From NCBI RefSeq assembly GCF_028716865.1, contig NZ_JAQUOY010000002.1, forward strand, positions 62,001-126,000: 64,000 nucleotides of DNA, in the 5' to 3' direction. Positions 18,164-26,572 of this stretch are shown in pieces. Position numbers and translations under genes: made by a program. Origin of the DNA: Candidatus Methylomirabilis sp. (GTDB lineage: Bacteria; Methylomirabilota; Methylomirabilia; Methylomirabilales; Methylomirabilaceae). The notes below the pieces were generated by a model that was not told where the DNA came from, made no database searches, and saw only the letters and a program-made list of their open reading frames with translations. How positions within the stretch are numbered: position 1 is the stretch's first letter; each line of letters begins with the position of its first letter.

Positions 18164-20253
18164 ATAAGGTGCAGGCTGCGCGTCCTTCACCGCTCTTGCA
18201 GGGCGATGTTGTGGTGGCCCTGGCCAGCATCGGCGTTCTCTTGGCGATGCTGGTCCCGATTCCCCCGCTTCTCCTCGACCTCTTGCTCGCTCTCAATATT
18301 ACGCTCGCGCTGCTGATCTTCGTCATCTCGCTGTACATCCTCCGCCCCCTTGACCTATCGGTCTTTCCGTCGCTCCTGCTGGTTCTGACGCTGTTCCGAC
18401 TTTCGTTGAATGTCGCCTCAACGCGCCTCGTCTTACTGCACGGCAGCGAAGGCCCAAGCGCCGCAGGCCGCATCATCAATGCCTTCGGGAGCTTCGTGGT
18501 GGGCGGCAGCTACATCGTGGGGGCCGTCGTATTCGCCATCCTGGCGGTGATTCAGTTTATGGTAATCACAAAGGGCGCGGGGCGGATCGCTGAGGTGGCC
18601 GCTCGCTTCACCCTCGACGCCATGCCGGGGAAGCAGTTGTCGATCGACGCCGAGCTGAATGCCGGCTTGGTCAGCGAGCCGGAGGCCAGAGCTCGCAGAT
18701 TGGAGATCTCGCGGGAGGCCGACTTCTATGGGGCCATGGACGGCGCCAGTAAGTTCGTCCGAGGGGATGCGATCGCCAGCATAATCATCATTACCATCAA
18801 CATTCTGGGGGGCCTCGCCATCGGCATCCTGCAGAATGGGATGGATCTGATGGGGGCGCTACAGACCTACACGCTGCTCACCGTTGGTGACGGCCTAGTG
18901 ACGCAGATTCCTGCTCTGGCTATCTCTACCGCTGCGGGCATCGTCATGACGCGTGCCGCATCGGAGGTAGAGCTCAGTTCTACGCTGGGCCGTCAGATGC
19001 TTTTCTACCCGAAACCGCTCGGTATTACGGCGGGCGTGCTCTTGTTCGTTGGCTTGATTCCTGGGATGCCGTTCTTTCCGTTCTTCGCGGTAGCGGCCCT
19101 CATGGGCACAATGGCCTATTCCAGGGTGAAGGCACCGCCGTCGGCGCCTGGGCGGAGAGCCGGGGAGGGCGGAGAGGAGGCCCCTGCTGCGGCCTCAGGT
19201 CCAGAAAAGGTGGAGCAGCTCTTACCGCTGGACTTGCTGACGCTGGAGGTGGGGTACGGGTTGATTCCGTTGGTAGATGCGAGCCAGGGAGGGGACCTTC
19301 TGGACCGGGTCAAACTGATCCGACGCCAATTCGCCCTCGACATGGGGTTCGTCGTCCCGCCCATCAGGATCCGGGACAATCTCTCGCTTCGGCCTAACGG
19401 CTACAGCGTCAAGATGAAAGGATTGGAGGTTGCCCAGGGGGAGGTCATGGTCGGACATTTCCTCGCGATGGATCCTGGAACGGCCCAGGAGCCTGTGGAG
19501 GGGCTCGAGACGCGGGAGCCGACCTTCGGTCTACCGGCTAGGTGGATCAGCACCGCGCTCAAGGAGCGCGCTCAGATCCTTGGGTACACGGTCGTCGACC
19601 CCTCGTCGGTTGTGGCTACCCATCTGTCGGAGGTGATCCGGCAGGAGGCCCGAGAACTGCTGGGTCGACAGGAGGTGCAGGCGCTTCTGGATCACCTGAA
19701 GCAGAGCCATCCGGCCCTGGTGGATGGCGTCATCCCCGCCCAACTCTCGCTGGGCGCGGTGCAGCGGGTCTTGCAAGGACTACTGACGGAGGGGGCCTCG
19801 ATCCGGGACCTTCCGACGATTATTGAGGCGCTCGCCGATTACGCTCCATTCACGAAAGACCCGATCCTGCTGACCGAGCATGCGCGGCAGGCCCTGGCAA
19901 AATCAATCTGCCGATCGCTCGTCGCGCCTGACGGAACCTTGGCGGTACTCACGCTCGGGCCATCCATGGAACAGACAATGTCCGAGGCGGTCATCCAGAA
20001 TGAGCAGGAGAGCTATCTGGCCTTGGAGCCAAGGCTTGCGCAGAAGGTCGTCGAGGCGATTGCTCAGGGGGTGGAGCGGTGCCTCCCGCTCCAGGGACAG
20101 CCGGTCTTCCTCTGCACCGCCGCGGTTCGCCCGCATCTGCGGCGTCTGATCGAACGGTATCTGCCTCAGGTGGTGGTGTTGTCATATAACGAGATCGGAC
20201 CTCGCGTCTCGGTTAAGGTCTTGAGGACGGTGGAGCTCAGCGATGCATCTTAA
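18160..20253 (+). CDS. flhA: Flagellar export protein FlhA
   Basis: A 697-residue protein, normal length. An N-terminal membrane domain of about eight helices carries the FHIPEP signature (NVASTRLVLLHG; GKQLSIDAELNAGLVSEPEA), followed by a large cytoplasmic chaperone-docking domain (LELGYGLIPLVDA-like LEVGYGLIPLVDASQGG). It forms the nonameric export ring. It starts ATGA inside the flhB stop and overlaps flhF by 11 bases. Confidence 0.97.
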   Translation: MNKVQAARPSPLLQGDVVVALASIGVLLAMLVPIPPLLLDLLLALNITLALLIFVISLYILRPLDLSVFPSLLLVLTLFRLSLNVASTRLVLLHGSEGPSAAGRIINAFGSFVVGGSYIVGAVVFAILAVIQFMVITKGAGRIAEVAARFTLDAMPGKQLSIDAELNAGLVSEPEARARRLEISREADFYGAMDGASKFVRGDAIASIIIITINILGGLAIGILQNGMDLMGALQTYTLLTVGDGLVTQIPALAISTAAGIVMTRAASEVELSSTLGRQMLFYPKPLGITAGVLLFVGLIPGMPFFPFFAVAALMGTMAYSRVKAPPSAPGRRAGEGGEEAPAAASGPEKVEQLLPLDLLTLEVGYGLIPLVDASQGGDLLDRVKLIRRQFALDMGFVVPPIRIRDNLSLRPNGYSVKMKGLEVAQGEVMVGHFLAMDPGTAQEPVEGLETREPTFGLPARWISTALKERAQILGYTVVDPSSVVATHLSEVIRQEARELLGRQEVQALLDHLKQSHPALVDGVIPAQLSLGAVQRVLQGLLTEGASIRDLPTIIEALADYAPFTKDPILLTEHARQALAKSICRSLVAPDGTLAVLTLGPSMEQTMSEAVIQNEQESYLALEPRLAQKVVEAIAQGVERCLPLQGQPVFLCTAAVRPHLRRLIERYLPQVVVLSYNEIGPRVSVKVLRTVELSDAS

Positions 20254-21457
20254 GCGATTCCGCGCAGCCACGATGGACGAGGCCCTGCGACAGGTCCGAG
20301 AGGAGTTGGGCCCAGAGGCCGTGATCCTCCATACCAAGAGCATTCCGCGGGACGGGCTGACGCCGTTCGGCAAGTATCAGACTGTGGAGGTGGTCGCCGC
20401 CCTCGACGACGATCCGCCAGGCCAAGGGCCAAGGGCCAAGGGCCAAGGGCGAGGCGCGAGGTACGCCCCCCCATCCATCCCTCCCACGCACCCGGAGGGT
20501 ACCCGGGGGGAGGGGCAGGGAGGGGGTGCGAAGGGCGTAGGGCCCATGCCCACTGGAGGCGCCCTGGAGCCTGCCACGCTGCATAGGGAGATCGCCCAGC
20601 TCAAGGCGATGGTGTCCGGTCTGCTCGGACGGGGGCACCTGCCACCTGATCTGCCCGACGCGCTCGGTCAGATATACTGGTCGCTACTGGCCCAGGAGGT
20701 GGATGAGGGCGTAGCCCGTCGATGGATCGTCTGTGTGCGGGACAAGCTGCGAGCCCAGGCGTCAGCCGCCACGACATCATCGTCAGCCTCGCTCGCAGAG
20801 GTCCTGGCCCAGGAGATCATGCGGGCATGGACCCCACGGATGGGCAATGGGCAGCGGCGGGTAGTGGCGCTTGTCGGGCCGACGGGCGTCGGCAAGACTA
20901 CTACCATCGCTAAACTGGCGGCGGGATGCCACTTCCGTGAGGGAAAAAAGGTCTCACTGATTACGACCGATACCTATCGGATCGCCGGAGCCCAGCAACT
21001 CAAGAACTATGCCGACCTGATCGGACTGCCCTATTGCGTGGCGCCGCTTCCGGATGACCTTTCCCGGGCGCTTGCGGCGGAGCGGGACGCCGATGTGGTC
21101 TTCGTCGATACCGTCGGGAGGAGCGCGCGGCGGCAGGACCAACTGGAGGAACTGGCGGCCTACGTCCGTGGGTACGACGGCTGCGAGGTGCACCTGGTCT
21201 TGAGCGCCACCACGAAACGGGCCGATCTCTTACAGGCCATCGAGGGGTACAGGCCCCTCAGTTTCAGCTCCATTATTGCGACCAAGATCGACGAAACATC
21301 TACCGTAGGGCCGGTACTCGAGGCTGCGCTGGTAGCGGCCACCCCCATTTCCTATCTCACGACGGGGCAGGAGGTGCCGGACGACATCGAGGAGGCCAAC
21401 CCGTTACGGCTGGCGTGGCGTCTCGTCGGGGCGCCGGAGGGCGGAAGGGAGGGATGA
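20243..21457 (+). CDS. flhF: SRP-family GTPase FlhF
   Basis: A 404-residue SRP-type GTPase that determines flagellar position and number. Visible: the N-terminal B region (MHLKRFRAATMDEALRQVRE), an N domain, then the G domain with P-loop GPTGVGKTT near residue 212, DTYRIAGAQQL, DTVGRS and TKIDET. The B-N linker contains four perfect GGCCAAG heptamers and a GC-rich palindromic stretch (20420-20540), giving a Gly/Pro/Arg-rich insert. The frame is intact, so function is probably preserved. Confidence 0.95.
   Translation: MHLKRFRAATMDEALRQVREELGPEAVILHTKSIPRDGLTPFGKYQTVEVVAALDDDPPGQGPRAKGQGRGARYAPPSIPPTHPEGTRGEGQGGGAKGVGPMPTGGALEPATLHREIAQLKAMVSGLLGRGHLPPDLPDALGQIYWSLLAQEVDEGVARRWIVCVRDKLRAQASAATTSSSASLAEVLAQEIMRAWTPRMGNGQRRVVALVGPTGVGKTTTIAKLAAGCHFREGKKVSLITTDTYRIAGAQQLKNYADLIGLPYCVAPLPDDLSRALAAERDADVVFVDTVGRSARRQDQLEELAAYVRGYDGCEVHLVLSATTKRADLLQAIEGYRPLSFSSIIATKIDETSTVGPVLEAALVAATPISYLTTGQEVPDDIEEANPLRLAWRLVGAPEGGREG
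20420..20453. repeat. Heptamer tandem repeat inside flhF
   Basis: Four perfect GGCCAAG units (20420-20447) and a partial fifth. The array lies in frame in the flexible linker between the B and NG domains. A GC-rich segment with CCCTCCC and GGGAGGGG arms follows to about 20530 and may belong to the same insertion. Confidence 0.88.
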
Positions 21458-22314
21458 GGCAGGTGCAGGATCAGGCGTCGAAGCTTCGCCACGCAGCGGC
21501 CACAACCACGAACGGATTCCGGACGATTGCGATTACGAGCGGAAAGGGGGGTGTGGGGAAGACATCCTTGGCTGTGAATCTCGGCCTGTTGATGGCGGGA
21601 AATGGTCAGCGGGTGGCCCTTCTCGATGGCGATATGGGCCTTGCGAACGTTGATGTGCTGCTGGGGATGACGCCGAAGTTTACGCTCCGCCATGTCGTCG
21701 AGGGACAAAAGGAGCTCACCGAGATCATGCTCCGTGGGCCGAATGGCCTGTATGTGATCCCGGCGAGCCGGGGGGTCGAGGCGATGGCCCACCTCCCTGT
21801 GGCAGGGCGGGCCAGGCTTCTTGGGCGGCTCGAACAACTGGAGGGATTGATCGATATCCTCCTGATCGACACCGCGGCGGGGATCTCGCCCAACGTCCTC
21901 AGCCTGATCCTGGCGGCCGACGAGGCGATCGTCGTGACCGTCCCAGAACCTACCGCCATCACCGATGCGTACGCGATCATCAAGGTCCTGTCGCGCCATC
22001 GCGCCGATCTGCGCGCGGGTATCCTGATGAATATGGTGGAGGGAGTCTCCCAGGCCGAGGAGGTATTTGATCAGTTGCGGCGGATCATCCGGCACTTTCT
22101 CAAGCTGGAGGTCCGATTCACGGGCCATGTCCTTCGAGACGAATGCGTCGGACGAGCGGTCTGTGAGCAGAAGCCGTTCTCGGTCTGCTTCCCCTACGCG
22201 AGAGCCTCACGCTCGCTGCACGAGCTGGCTAAGTCGCTCGCAGCGCCGAGTCAGTTCGCGCCACACCCGGAACCCTTTTGGGGTCGGATGATTCACTTGG
22301 CGGCGCAGTTGTGA
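21454..22314 (+). CDS. flhG: MinD-like ATPase FlhG
   Basis: A 286-residue MinD/ParA-family ATPase with a deviant Walker A at residues 29-37 (SGKGGVGKT), LLDGDMGLANVDVLLG, and Walker B-type DILLIDTAAGIS. FlhG (YlxH/FleN) stimulates FlhF GTPase and limits flagellar number. A DQxxxLR-like N-terminal activating motif may be present (DQASKLR). Start ATG 21454 overlaps the flhF stop and sits behind GGAAGGGAGGG. Confidence 0.95.
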   Translation: MRQVQDQASKLRHAAATTTNGFRTIAITSGKGGVGKTSLAVNLGLLMAGNGQRVALLDGDMGLANVDVLLGMTPKFTLRHVVEGQKELTEIMLRGPNGLYVIPASRGVEAMAHLPVAGRARLLGRLEQLEGLIDILLIDTAAGISPNVLSLILAADEAIVVTVPEPTAITDAYAIIKVLSRHRADLRAGILMNMVEGVSQAEEVFDQLRRIIRHFLKLEVRFTGHVLRDECVGRAVCEQKPFSVCFPYARASRSLHELAKSLAAPSQFAPHPEPFWGRMIHLAAQL

Positions 22315-22352
22315 GGCGTCCTCTGCGCCCCACCGAAAGAGTGGACGGATCA

Positions 22353-23720
22353 ATGGAGATTACGCGGGAACACTGGAGAGAATACCGGCGTACGAAAGAT
22401 CCCCGGCTGAGAGATCTGCTGGTTACGGCGAACATCTCCCTTGTGCGTCAGGTCGCCGGGCGGCTGTCACTGCAACTACCGTCGTGTGTTGAGGTTGGCG
22501 AGCTGGAGAGCGCCGGCGCGATCGGTCTCTTGAGTGCCGTCGAGCATTATGACCCGGAACAGCCGGCGGAGTTTGCCACCTATGCCCAGCACCGAATCCG
22601 TGGGGCCATCCTGGACGATCTCCGGTCACAGGATTTTGCTCCCCGCTCACTTCGGATGAAGGCACGGGAAATTGAACAGACGCTGTCTCAATTGGAGGCC
22701 ACCCTTGGACGAGAGCCGACAGATAGTGAGGTGGCGAGCGCGCTCGGAATTGAGCGGGACGCCTACTGGCGGCAACTCGGCGAGATCCGGGGCATGGTCC
22801 TGGTGTCTCTCGATGAACCGGGCACAGAGGCGGACGGATCAGAGTCCAATCGACTCATGCGGGAACTCCCGGACCCGACGCCTCGAGATCCCTTCATTGC
22901 GGCAGCCTCCAAGGAGCGGGTGCGGCTCCTGGGCGAGATCATTGAGGGGCTACCGACTCAGGAGCGGATGGTTCTGACCCTGTACTATGTTGAGGAACTG
23001 ACCATGAAAGAGATCGGACGGGTACTCGAGGTGTCGGAATCGCGCGTCTCACAGATCCACACCTCCGCTATTCTCCGGATGCGGGCCAGGCTCCTTCGGG
23101 TCAAGCTCAAGCGGGATGACCTGATCACGGAGGAGAGCGCGGCCTTCACCCTGCGAGAGTTGGTGCTGGCCATCTTCTTGAGCCTGGGTTTACTGGTTGG
23201 AGGATGCGCGGCGCCGGCCGGCAGACCACCGCTCCAACCGGTCGTCATTCCCCGAGAGGGTCGGACCGTTGTCGTGCCGGCGCTGGCGCCCATGGAGGAT
23301 CGTCCGTTGGTCGAGGCGGTTGCCAGACTGTTTGTCCTCGAGCTCTCACACTCCGGAATTGACGTCCGAGGACCGGACTGGTTGCGGGAGGAGGCTCGCG
23401 CCCGTGGATGGGATACGTCCCTTTCGTCCATCGGGGAAGGGGTATTCCTCCGGGATGGAGACGCGAAATCCCCGGTACTCGATTGGGACGCCTTGGGGGT
23501 GAGGCGGGCCCTAGTCGTCAATCTGTATGGCGTTGATCAGCATTGGGAGGGAACGACCAGGGTGACGAGAGTCGGGGTGGAGGCCAGGCTCATCGCCCTG
23601 CCGTCCGGAGTTCTGCTGTGGGCCGGGAAGATCGCGCCGGGAAGCGCGGGGACGGCCGGATGGTCGTTCGAGCACGCGACCCGTATCGCGGTGCGGAGGC
23701 TGGCCGAGAGTCTACGGTGA
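22353..23720 (+). CDS. fliA: FliA (sigma-28) with in-frame lipoprotein-like C-terminal extension
   Basis: The first ~253 residues are a complete FliA flagellar sigma factor: region 2 (VGELESAGAIGLLSAVEHYD; FATYAQHRIRGAILDDLRSQ), region 3 and region 4 (LTMKEIGRVLEVSESRVSQI). Normal FliA stops here at about 240-260 residues. This frame continues through LRELVLAIFLSLGLLVGGC, a signal peptide with lipobox Cys near residue 285, and about 170 more residues with a CsgG/FlgO-like alternating pattern. Possible explanations are a true fusion, an internal start (TTG 23160 or GTG 23163, both without a good ribosome site), or a lost stop. An alternative start GTG 22311 overlaps the flhG stop (GTGA). Confidence 0.85.
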   Translation: MEITREHWREYRRTKDPRLRDLLVTANISLVRQVAGRLSLQLPSCVEVGELESAGAIGLLSAVEHYDPEQPAEFATYAQHRIRGAILDDLRSQDFAPRSLRMKAREIEQTLSQLEATLGREPTDSEVASALGIERDAYWRQLGEIRGMVLVSLDEPGTEADGSESNRLMRELPDPTPRDPFIAAASKERVRLLGEIIEGLPTQERMVLTLYYVEELTMKEIGRVLEVSESRVSQIHTSAILRMRARLLRVKLKRDDLITEESAAFTLRELVLAIFLSLGLLVGGCAAPAGRPPLQPVVIPREGRTVVVPALAPMEDRPLVEAVARLFVLELSHSGIDVRGPDWLREEARARGWDTSLSSIGEGVFLRDGDAKSPVLDWDALGVRRALVVNLYGVDQHWEGTTRVTRVGVEARLIALPSGVLLWAGKIAPGSAGTAGWSFEHATRIAVRRLAESLR

Positions 23721-23760
23721 CCTGTCTGCGTGTAACGCCCAGGCAGGGACGGGGTAGGTG

Positions 23761-24081
23761 ATGGACGGTCTGTCGAAGGTCAGCGAGCCGTTGCCGGATG
23801 TCGCTGTGGCGGAGCAGGCAAGAGAAGGACGCTGGCAGGCCAGTAGCCGGCCGAAAGGGGCTGCGCGGCGCAGACCGAAAAAGGGAGAGCCGGGGTGGGG
23901 GACGGCATCAGACGACAGGAGGGACTCTCACGCGGAAGAGGACGGCGGTTCGCCGCCGCAAACCGACCCCGATAAGGAGACTCCGGCCGACCAGGAGGTA
24001 TCTGGAGCGTGCTATGGGCGGGACAAAGCCATCGCGCCGACCCTGCCGTCAAAGGGTCGGCTTATTGATATCGCGGTCTGA
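23761..24081 (+). CDS. Small hypothetical protein in flagellar cluster
   Basis: About 106 residues, highly charged, low complexity (Arg, Lys, Pro, Glu) and probably disordered. It has no recognisable domain. Its end, GRLIDIAV, resembles the end of FliK (DSLIDITV), which argues that it is a real flagellum-linked protein. It starts at ATG 23761 (or GTG 23758) after GGACGGGG and is followed by the next gene after 22 bases. Confidence 0.55.
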   Translation: MDGLSKVSEPLPDVAVAEQAREGRWQASSRPKGAARRRPKKGEPGWGTASDDRRDSHAEEDGGSPPQTDPDKETPADQEVSGACYGRDKAIAPTLPSKGRLIDIAV

Positions 24082-24103
24082 ATGGTGATGAGAGGAGGGG
24101 GAG

Positions 24104-24664
24104 ATGATCGAATGGGGTGTATCTGCTGTGAAGGACTTGGATACCTACTTCGCCACTCTCGGGACGCAGGAGGCGGCCATCATCGGTTCGCTGATCGTGT
24201 CTCTGGCAAGCCTCTGCCTGCTGCTTGTACTGCTGCGGCGACGATCAAAGGGGACGACTGTTAAGCCGGCGGTGAGCGATGTGGAACCACCCGAAGGAGG
24301 CCCGCAGGCCGTAAGCGAGGTGACCGCTGCTCAGGGGGAACTCCGTGAGATGATCCGGGAGTTTTCCACGCTGGCAGAGCAGGTACTGCGGGTGCTCGAC
24401 CGAGAACAGGTGGCGGCAAGGCTGCCCGCTGCGGGAGGAACCGCTCTTCAGCTTCTCGATCTTGGGCTTACGCCGACTGAAGCGGCTCGGGCGACCGGGA
24501 TGAGTGTGGGAGAGGTGGCGTTGTTGATGAACCTGCATCGGATGAAAGCTGCAAAGGATGGCCTCACGGTGATGCCGACCTGCGACGCAGGGGACCTGCC
24601 GAATCACGTTCGAGAAGGAAATGGGGGGTCCGGCCATGGGAAGGTCGAGGTAGCTCACACATGA
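24104..24664 (+). CDS. Single-pass membrane protein, SwrB/DUF2802-like
   Basis: 186 residues: a membrane helix at about 23-45 (AIIGSLIVSLASLCLLLVLL), a coiled-coil part, and a C-terminal helix-turn-helix-like segment (LGLTPTEAARATGMSVGEVA). This matches the architecture of the small proteins found after the fliA/sigD gene in many flagellated bacteria (SwrB in Bacillus; DUF2802-type in proteobacteria). Its exact function is not known; a role in basal-body maturation is inferred by analogy. The 3' end overlaps the peptidase gene by 4 bases. Confidence 0.6.
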   Translation: MIEWGVSAVKDLDTYFATLGTQEAAIIGSLIVSLASLCLLLVLLRRRSKGTTVKPAVSDVEPPEGGPQAVSEVTAAQGELREMIREFSTLAEQVLRVLDREQVAARLPAAGGTALQLLDLGLTPTEAARATGMSVGEVALLMNLHRMKAAKDGLTVMPTCDAGDLPNHVREGNGGSGHGKVEVAHT

Positions 24665-25503
24665 GAGTAGAGGAGCGAAAACAGGTCGACGCGACAGCGG
24701 TGTCGAATCCTGGGGGCGCCGGTCCGGATGTGGGATGGCCGAGGCCGACCTTTTCGCGCGTACTGGCCGAGGCCGATGATCGGTGGCGCGTTTCCGGATC
24801 CGCTGCGGGCATCACGAGTCCGGGAGGACGACGGACCGTCCGCGCAGTCCGCCAAGGGGATACTCTCTCACAGATCGTCGAAGGGGTCTTGCGGCAGGCC
24901 GGTATCCGTGTCAGTCCTCCTGCCATCTATCGAGCGGTCGAGGAGGTAGCCAGGGTCAATCGAATTACGAATCCGGATCGCATCCGTCCTGGCCAGGCGA
25001 TCGATCTGTCCGCCCTCACCCCCAGCGCGAATCCGAACGAGCGGGATGTCGGGCTCAGTGACGATGGAGCGGCGGCGGAGGCGGGCGTATCCGCCGGCAG
25101 TATCGTGCACGGCCTGAAGGCCTTCATGCAATCTCTTGCGGGCCGAGTTACGTCCTCGTTCGGCCACAGGGCTGATCCGATGACCGGATCGAGAGCCTTC
25201 CACGCCGGCGTGGATATCAAGTTGCCGACCGGCTCCTTCATCTATCCGGCCTTGCCGGGCCGGGTCATCTTCAGCGGTCAGACTCTCGGCTACGGTAACC
25301 TGGTTATCCTGGCGCATGCGGGCGGATTCACGACATCCTATGGCCATAACTCCTCTAACCTGATTCCTGCCGGGGTAGTCGTGGAGAAGGAGGTGCCGAT
25401 CGCCATCGTAGGGGCGACCGGGAGGGCGACAGGACCGCATCTTCATTTTGAAGTGCGAAGGGAAGGGCAGCCGATCAATCCGGCAACATTGACGTCCGAG
25501 TAG
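24661..25503 (+). CDS. LysM domain / M23 peptidase
   Basis: A 280-residue cell-wall-directed protein. A LysM-like domain at about 60-115 (VRQGDTLSQIVEGVL...INPDRIRPGQAIDLSA pattern) precedes an M23 lysostaphin-like metallopeptidase at about 160-275 with HAGVDIK, YGHNS and HLHFEVR, so the zinc ligands appear intact. No clear signal peptide is visible; like FlgJ it could be exported with the flagellar machine. Its place in the cluster suggests peptidoglycan remodelling for flagellar assembly (inference). Confidence 0.85.
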   Translation: MRVEERKQVDATAVSNPGGAGPDVGWPRPTFSRVLAEADDRWRVSGSAAGITSPGGRRTVRAVRQGDTLSQIVEGVLRQAGIRVSPPAIYRAVEEVARVNRITNPDRIRPGQAIDLSALTPSANPNERDVGLSDDGAAAEAGVSAGSIVHGLKAFMQSLAGRVTSSFGHRADPMTGSRAFHAGVDIKLPTGSFIYPALPGRVIFSGQTLGYGNLVILAHAGGFTTSYGHNSSNLIPAGVVVEKEVPIAIVGATGRATGPHLHFEVRREGQPINPATLTSE

Positions 25504-25512
25504 GGGGTTTCG

Positions 25513-26151
25513 ATGCGGGAGAGAATCAGGAAGGGTCTTAAGGTGACGATCGACTTCGCCGACTGCCCCGTCTCGATGGTCGGCACGATTCTGCACGTCG
25601 ATGTGCAGACGCTGGTCGTATCTCTGGCGTCTGAGGAGAACCAGGGCAAGTCGGCGGGATCCTTGACCACAGCACGGGACGTGCGCGTGTCGGCGACAGT
25701 GGAAGATGCCATCTATCGATTTACCTCCACGCTTCTCCGCTCGTCAGGCCTTCTCTTCTACCTTACCCCTCCTGGCGAGGTGCAAAGGCATCAGCGGAGA
25801 GAGCACGTCAGACAGCCGTGCCTACTCGATGTAGAGTTCGTCATGTCAAGAGGCAATGGTGCTCAGGCGCCGCGCAAGCGAGCGACGGCAGTGAACATCA
25901 GTTGTGGCGGTTTGCTCTTGGTGTGCGAGGGGCGAATGGAGGTCGGGGATGCCGTCGATGTCTCGGTAATATTCTCTCGCGACGAGCCTCCCCTGCAGAC
26001 CGCCGTACAGGTCGTCCGGACAGAGCAATCTGTCCGATCCGGACGGGATTTACGCAGGGTCGCGCTCCGTGTGACTGATCTGAAGCGAGCCGACGAGAAG
26101 CGGCTGACTCAGTTCATCACGAAGTTGCAGACAAAGCGACGACTGGTATAG
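25513..26151 (+). CDS. PilZ-domain c-di-GMP receptor, YcgR-like
   Basis: A 212-residue protein. The N-terminal half resembles the YcgR-N/FlbZ-type beta domain; the C-terminal half is a PilZ domain with the c-di-GMP motif R96-x3-R100 and N128-x-S130-x-x-G133 (AVNISCGG). Both binding motifs are complete. Such proteins brake the flagellar motor or modulate motility in response to c-di-GMP. It is the last + strand gene of the cluster. Confidence 0.88.
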   Translation: MRERIRKGLKVTIDFADCPVSMVGTILHVDVQTLVVSLASEENQGKSAGSLTTARDVRVSATVEDAIYRFTSTLLRSSGLLFYLTPPGEVQRHQRREHVRQPCLLDVEFVMSRGNGAQAPRKRATAVNISCGGLLLVCEGRMEVGDAVDVSVIFSRDEPPLQTAVQVVRTEQSVRSGRDLRRVALRVTDLKRADEKRLTQFITKLQTKRRLV

Positions 26152-26175
26152 TCCCGATGGGGTGCTACTGCAGGT

Positions 26176-26194
26176 CTCTCTCTGAGTGAGAGAG
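26176..26194 (+). terminator. Possible weak terminator after the flagellar cluster
   Basis: CTCTCTC (26176-26182) and GAGAGAG (26188-26194) form a 7-bp stem followed by CCATCTTTCC. The hairpin lies in the convergent spacer between the PilZ gene and fhlB. The T-run is poor, so this is tentative. Confidence 0.3.
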
Positions 26195-26274
26195 CCATCT
26201 TTCCTCAGCCGCACGACTGCACACATCACTGCATAATCAGCCGTGACATTGTCTTGAACTACCTCGGGCGGCGC

Positions 26275-26562
26275 TTATGGGCGGGAGGACTGACCGGGAC
26301 CACTGGACAGTCGCTTCTTGGCGTTGACCCGGTAGACGAAGGCCAGCACCTCGGCCACGACGGCGTAGAGCTCAGGCGGGATTGCTTCGCCGATGTCGAG
26401 CCTGGAGAGGACCTCCACCAGGTCAGGATCCTGTTTGATGTAGATGCCGTGCGCTTTGGCGAGTTCGATGATCTTCTCAGCGACTTGCCCGCGGCCCGAG
26501 GCGATCACCTCTGGCGCCGAGTCCTTGGGCGGTTCGTACTTCAGGGCAACGGCCTTCTGCAC
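26275..26562 (-). CDS. FlhB C-terminal homologue (FhlB/YlqH-type)
   Basis: 95 residues beginning MQKAVALKYEPPKD and containing AHGIYIKQDPDLVEVLSRLD and YAVVAEVLAFVYRVN, i.e. only the cytoplasmic FlhB-C fold without membrane helices and without an NPTH motif. Free-standing FhlB proteins are known beside fliK genes and can partly replace FlhB-C. The start is GTG 26562 behind AGGGGGG; it follows the FliK-like gene by 10 bases in the same orientation. Confidence 0.85.
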   Translation of the reverse strand: MQKAVALKYEPPKDSAPEVIASGRGQVAEKIIELAKAHGIYIKQDPDLVEVLSRLDIGEAIPPELYAVVAEVLAFVYRVNAKKRLSSGPGQSSRP

Positions 26563-26572
26563 GGCAGCCCCC

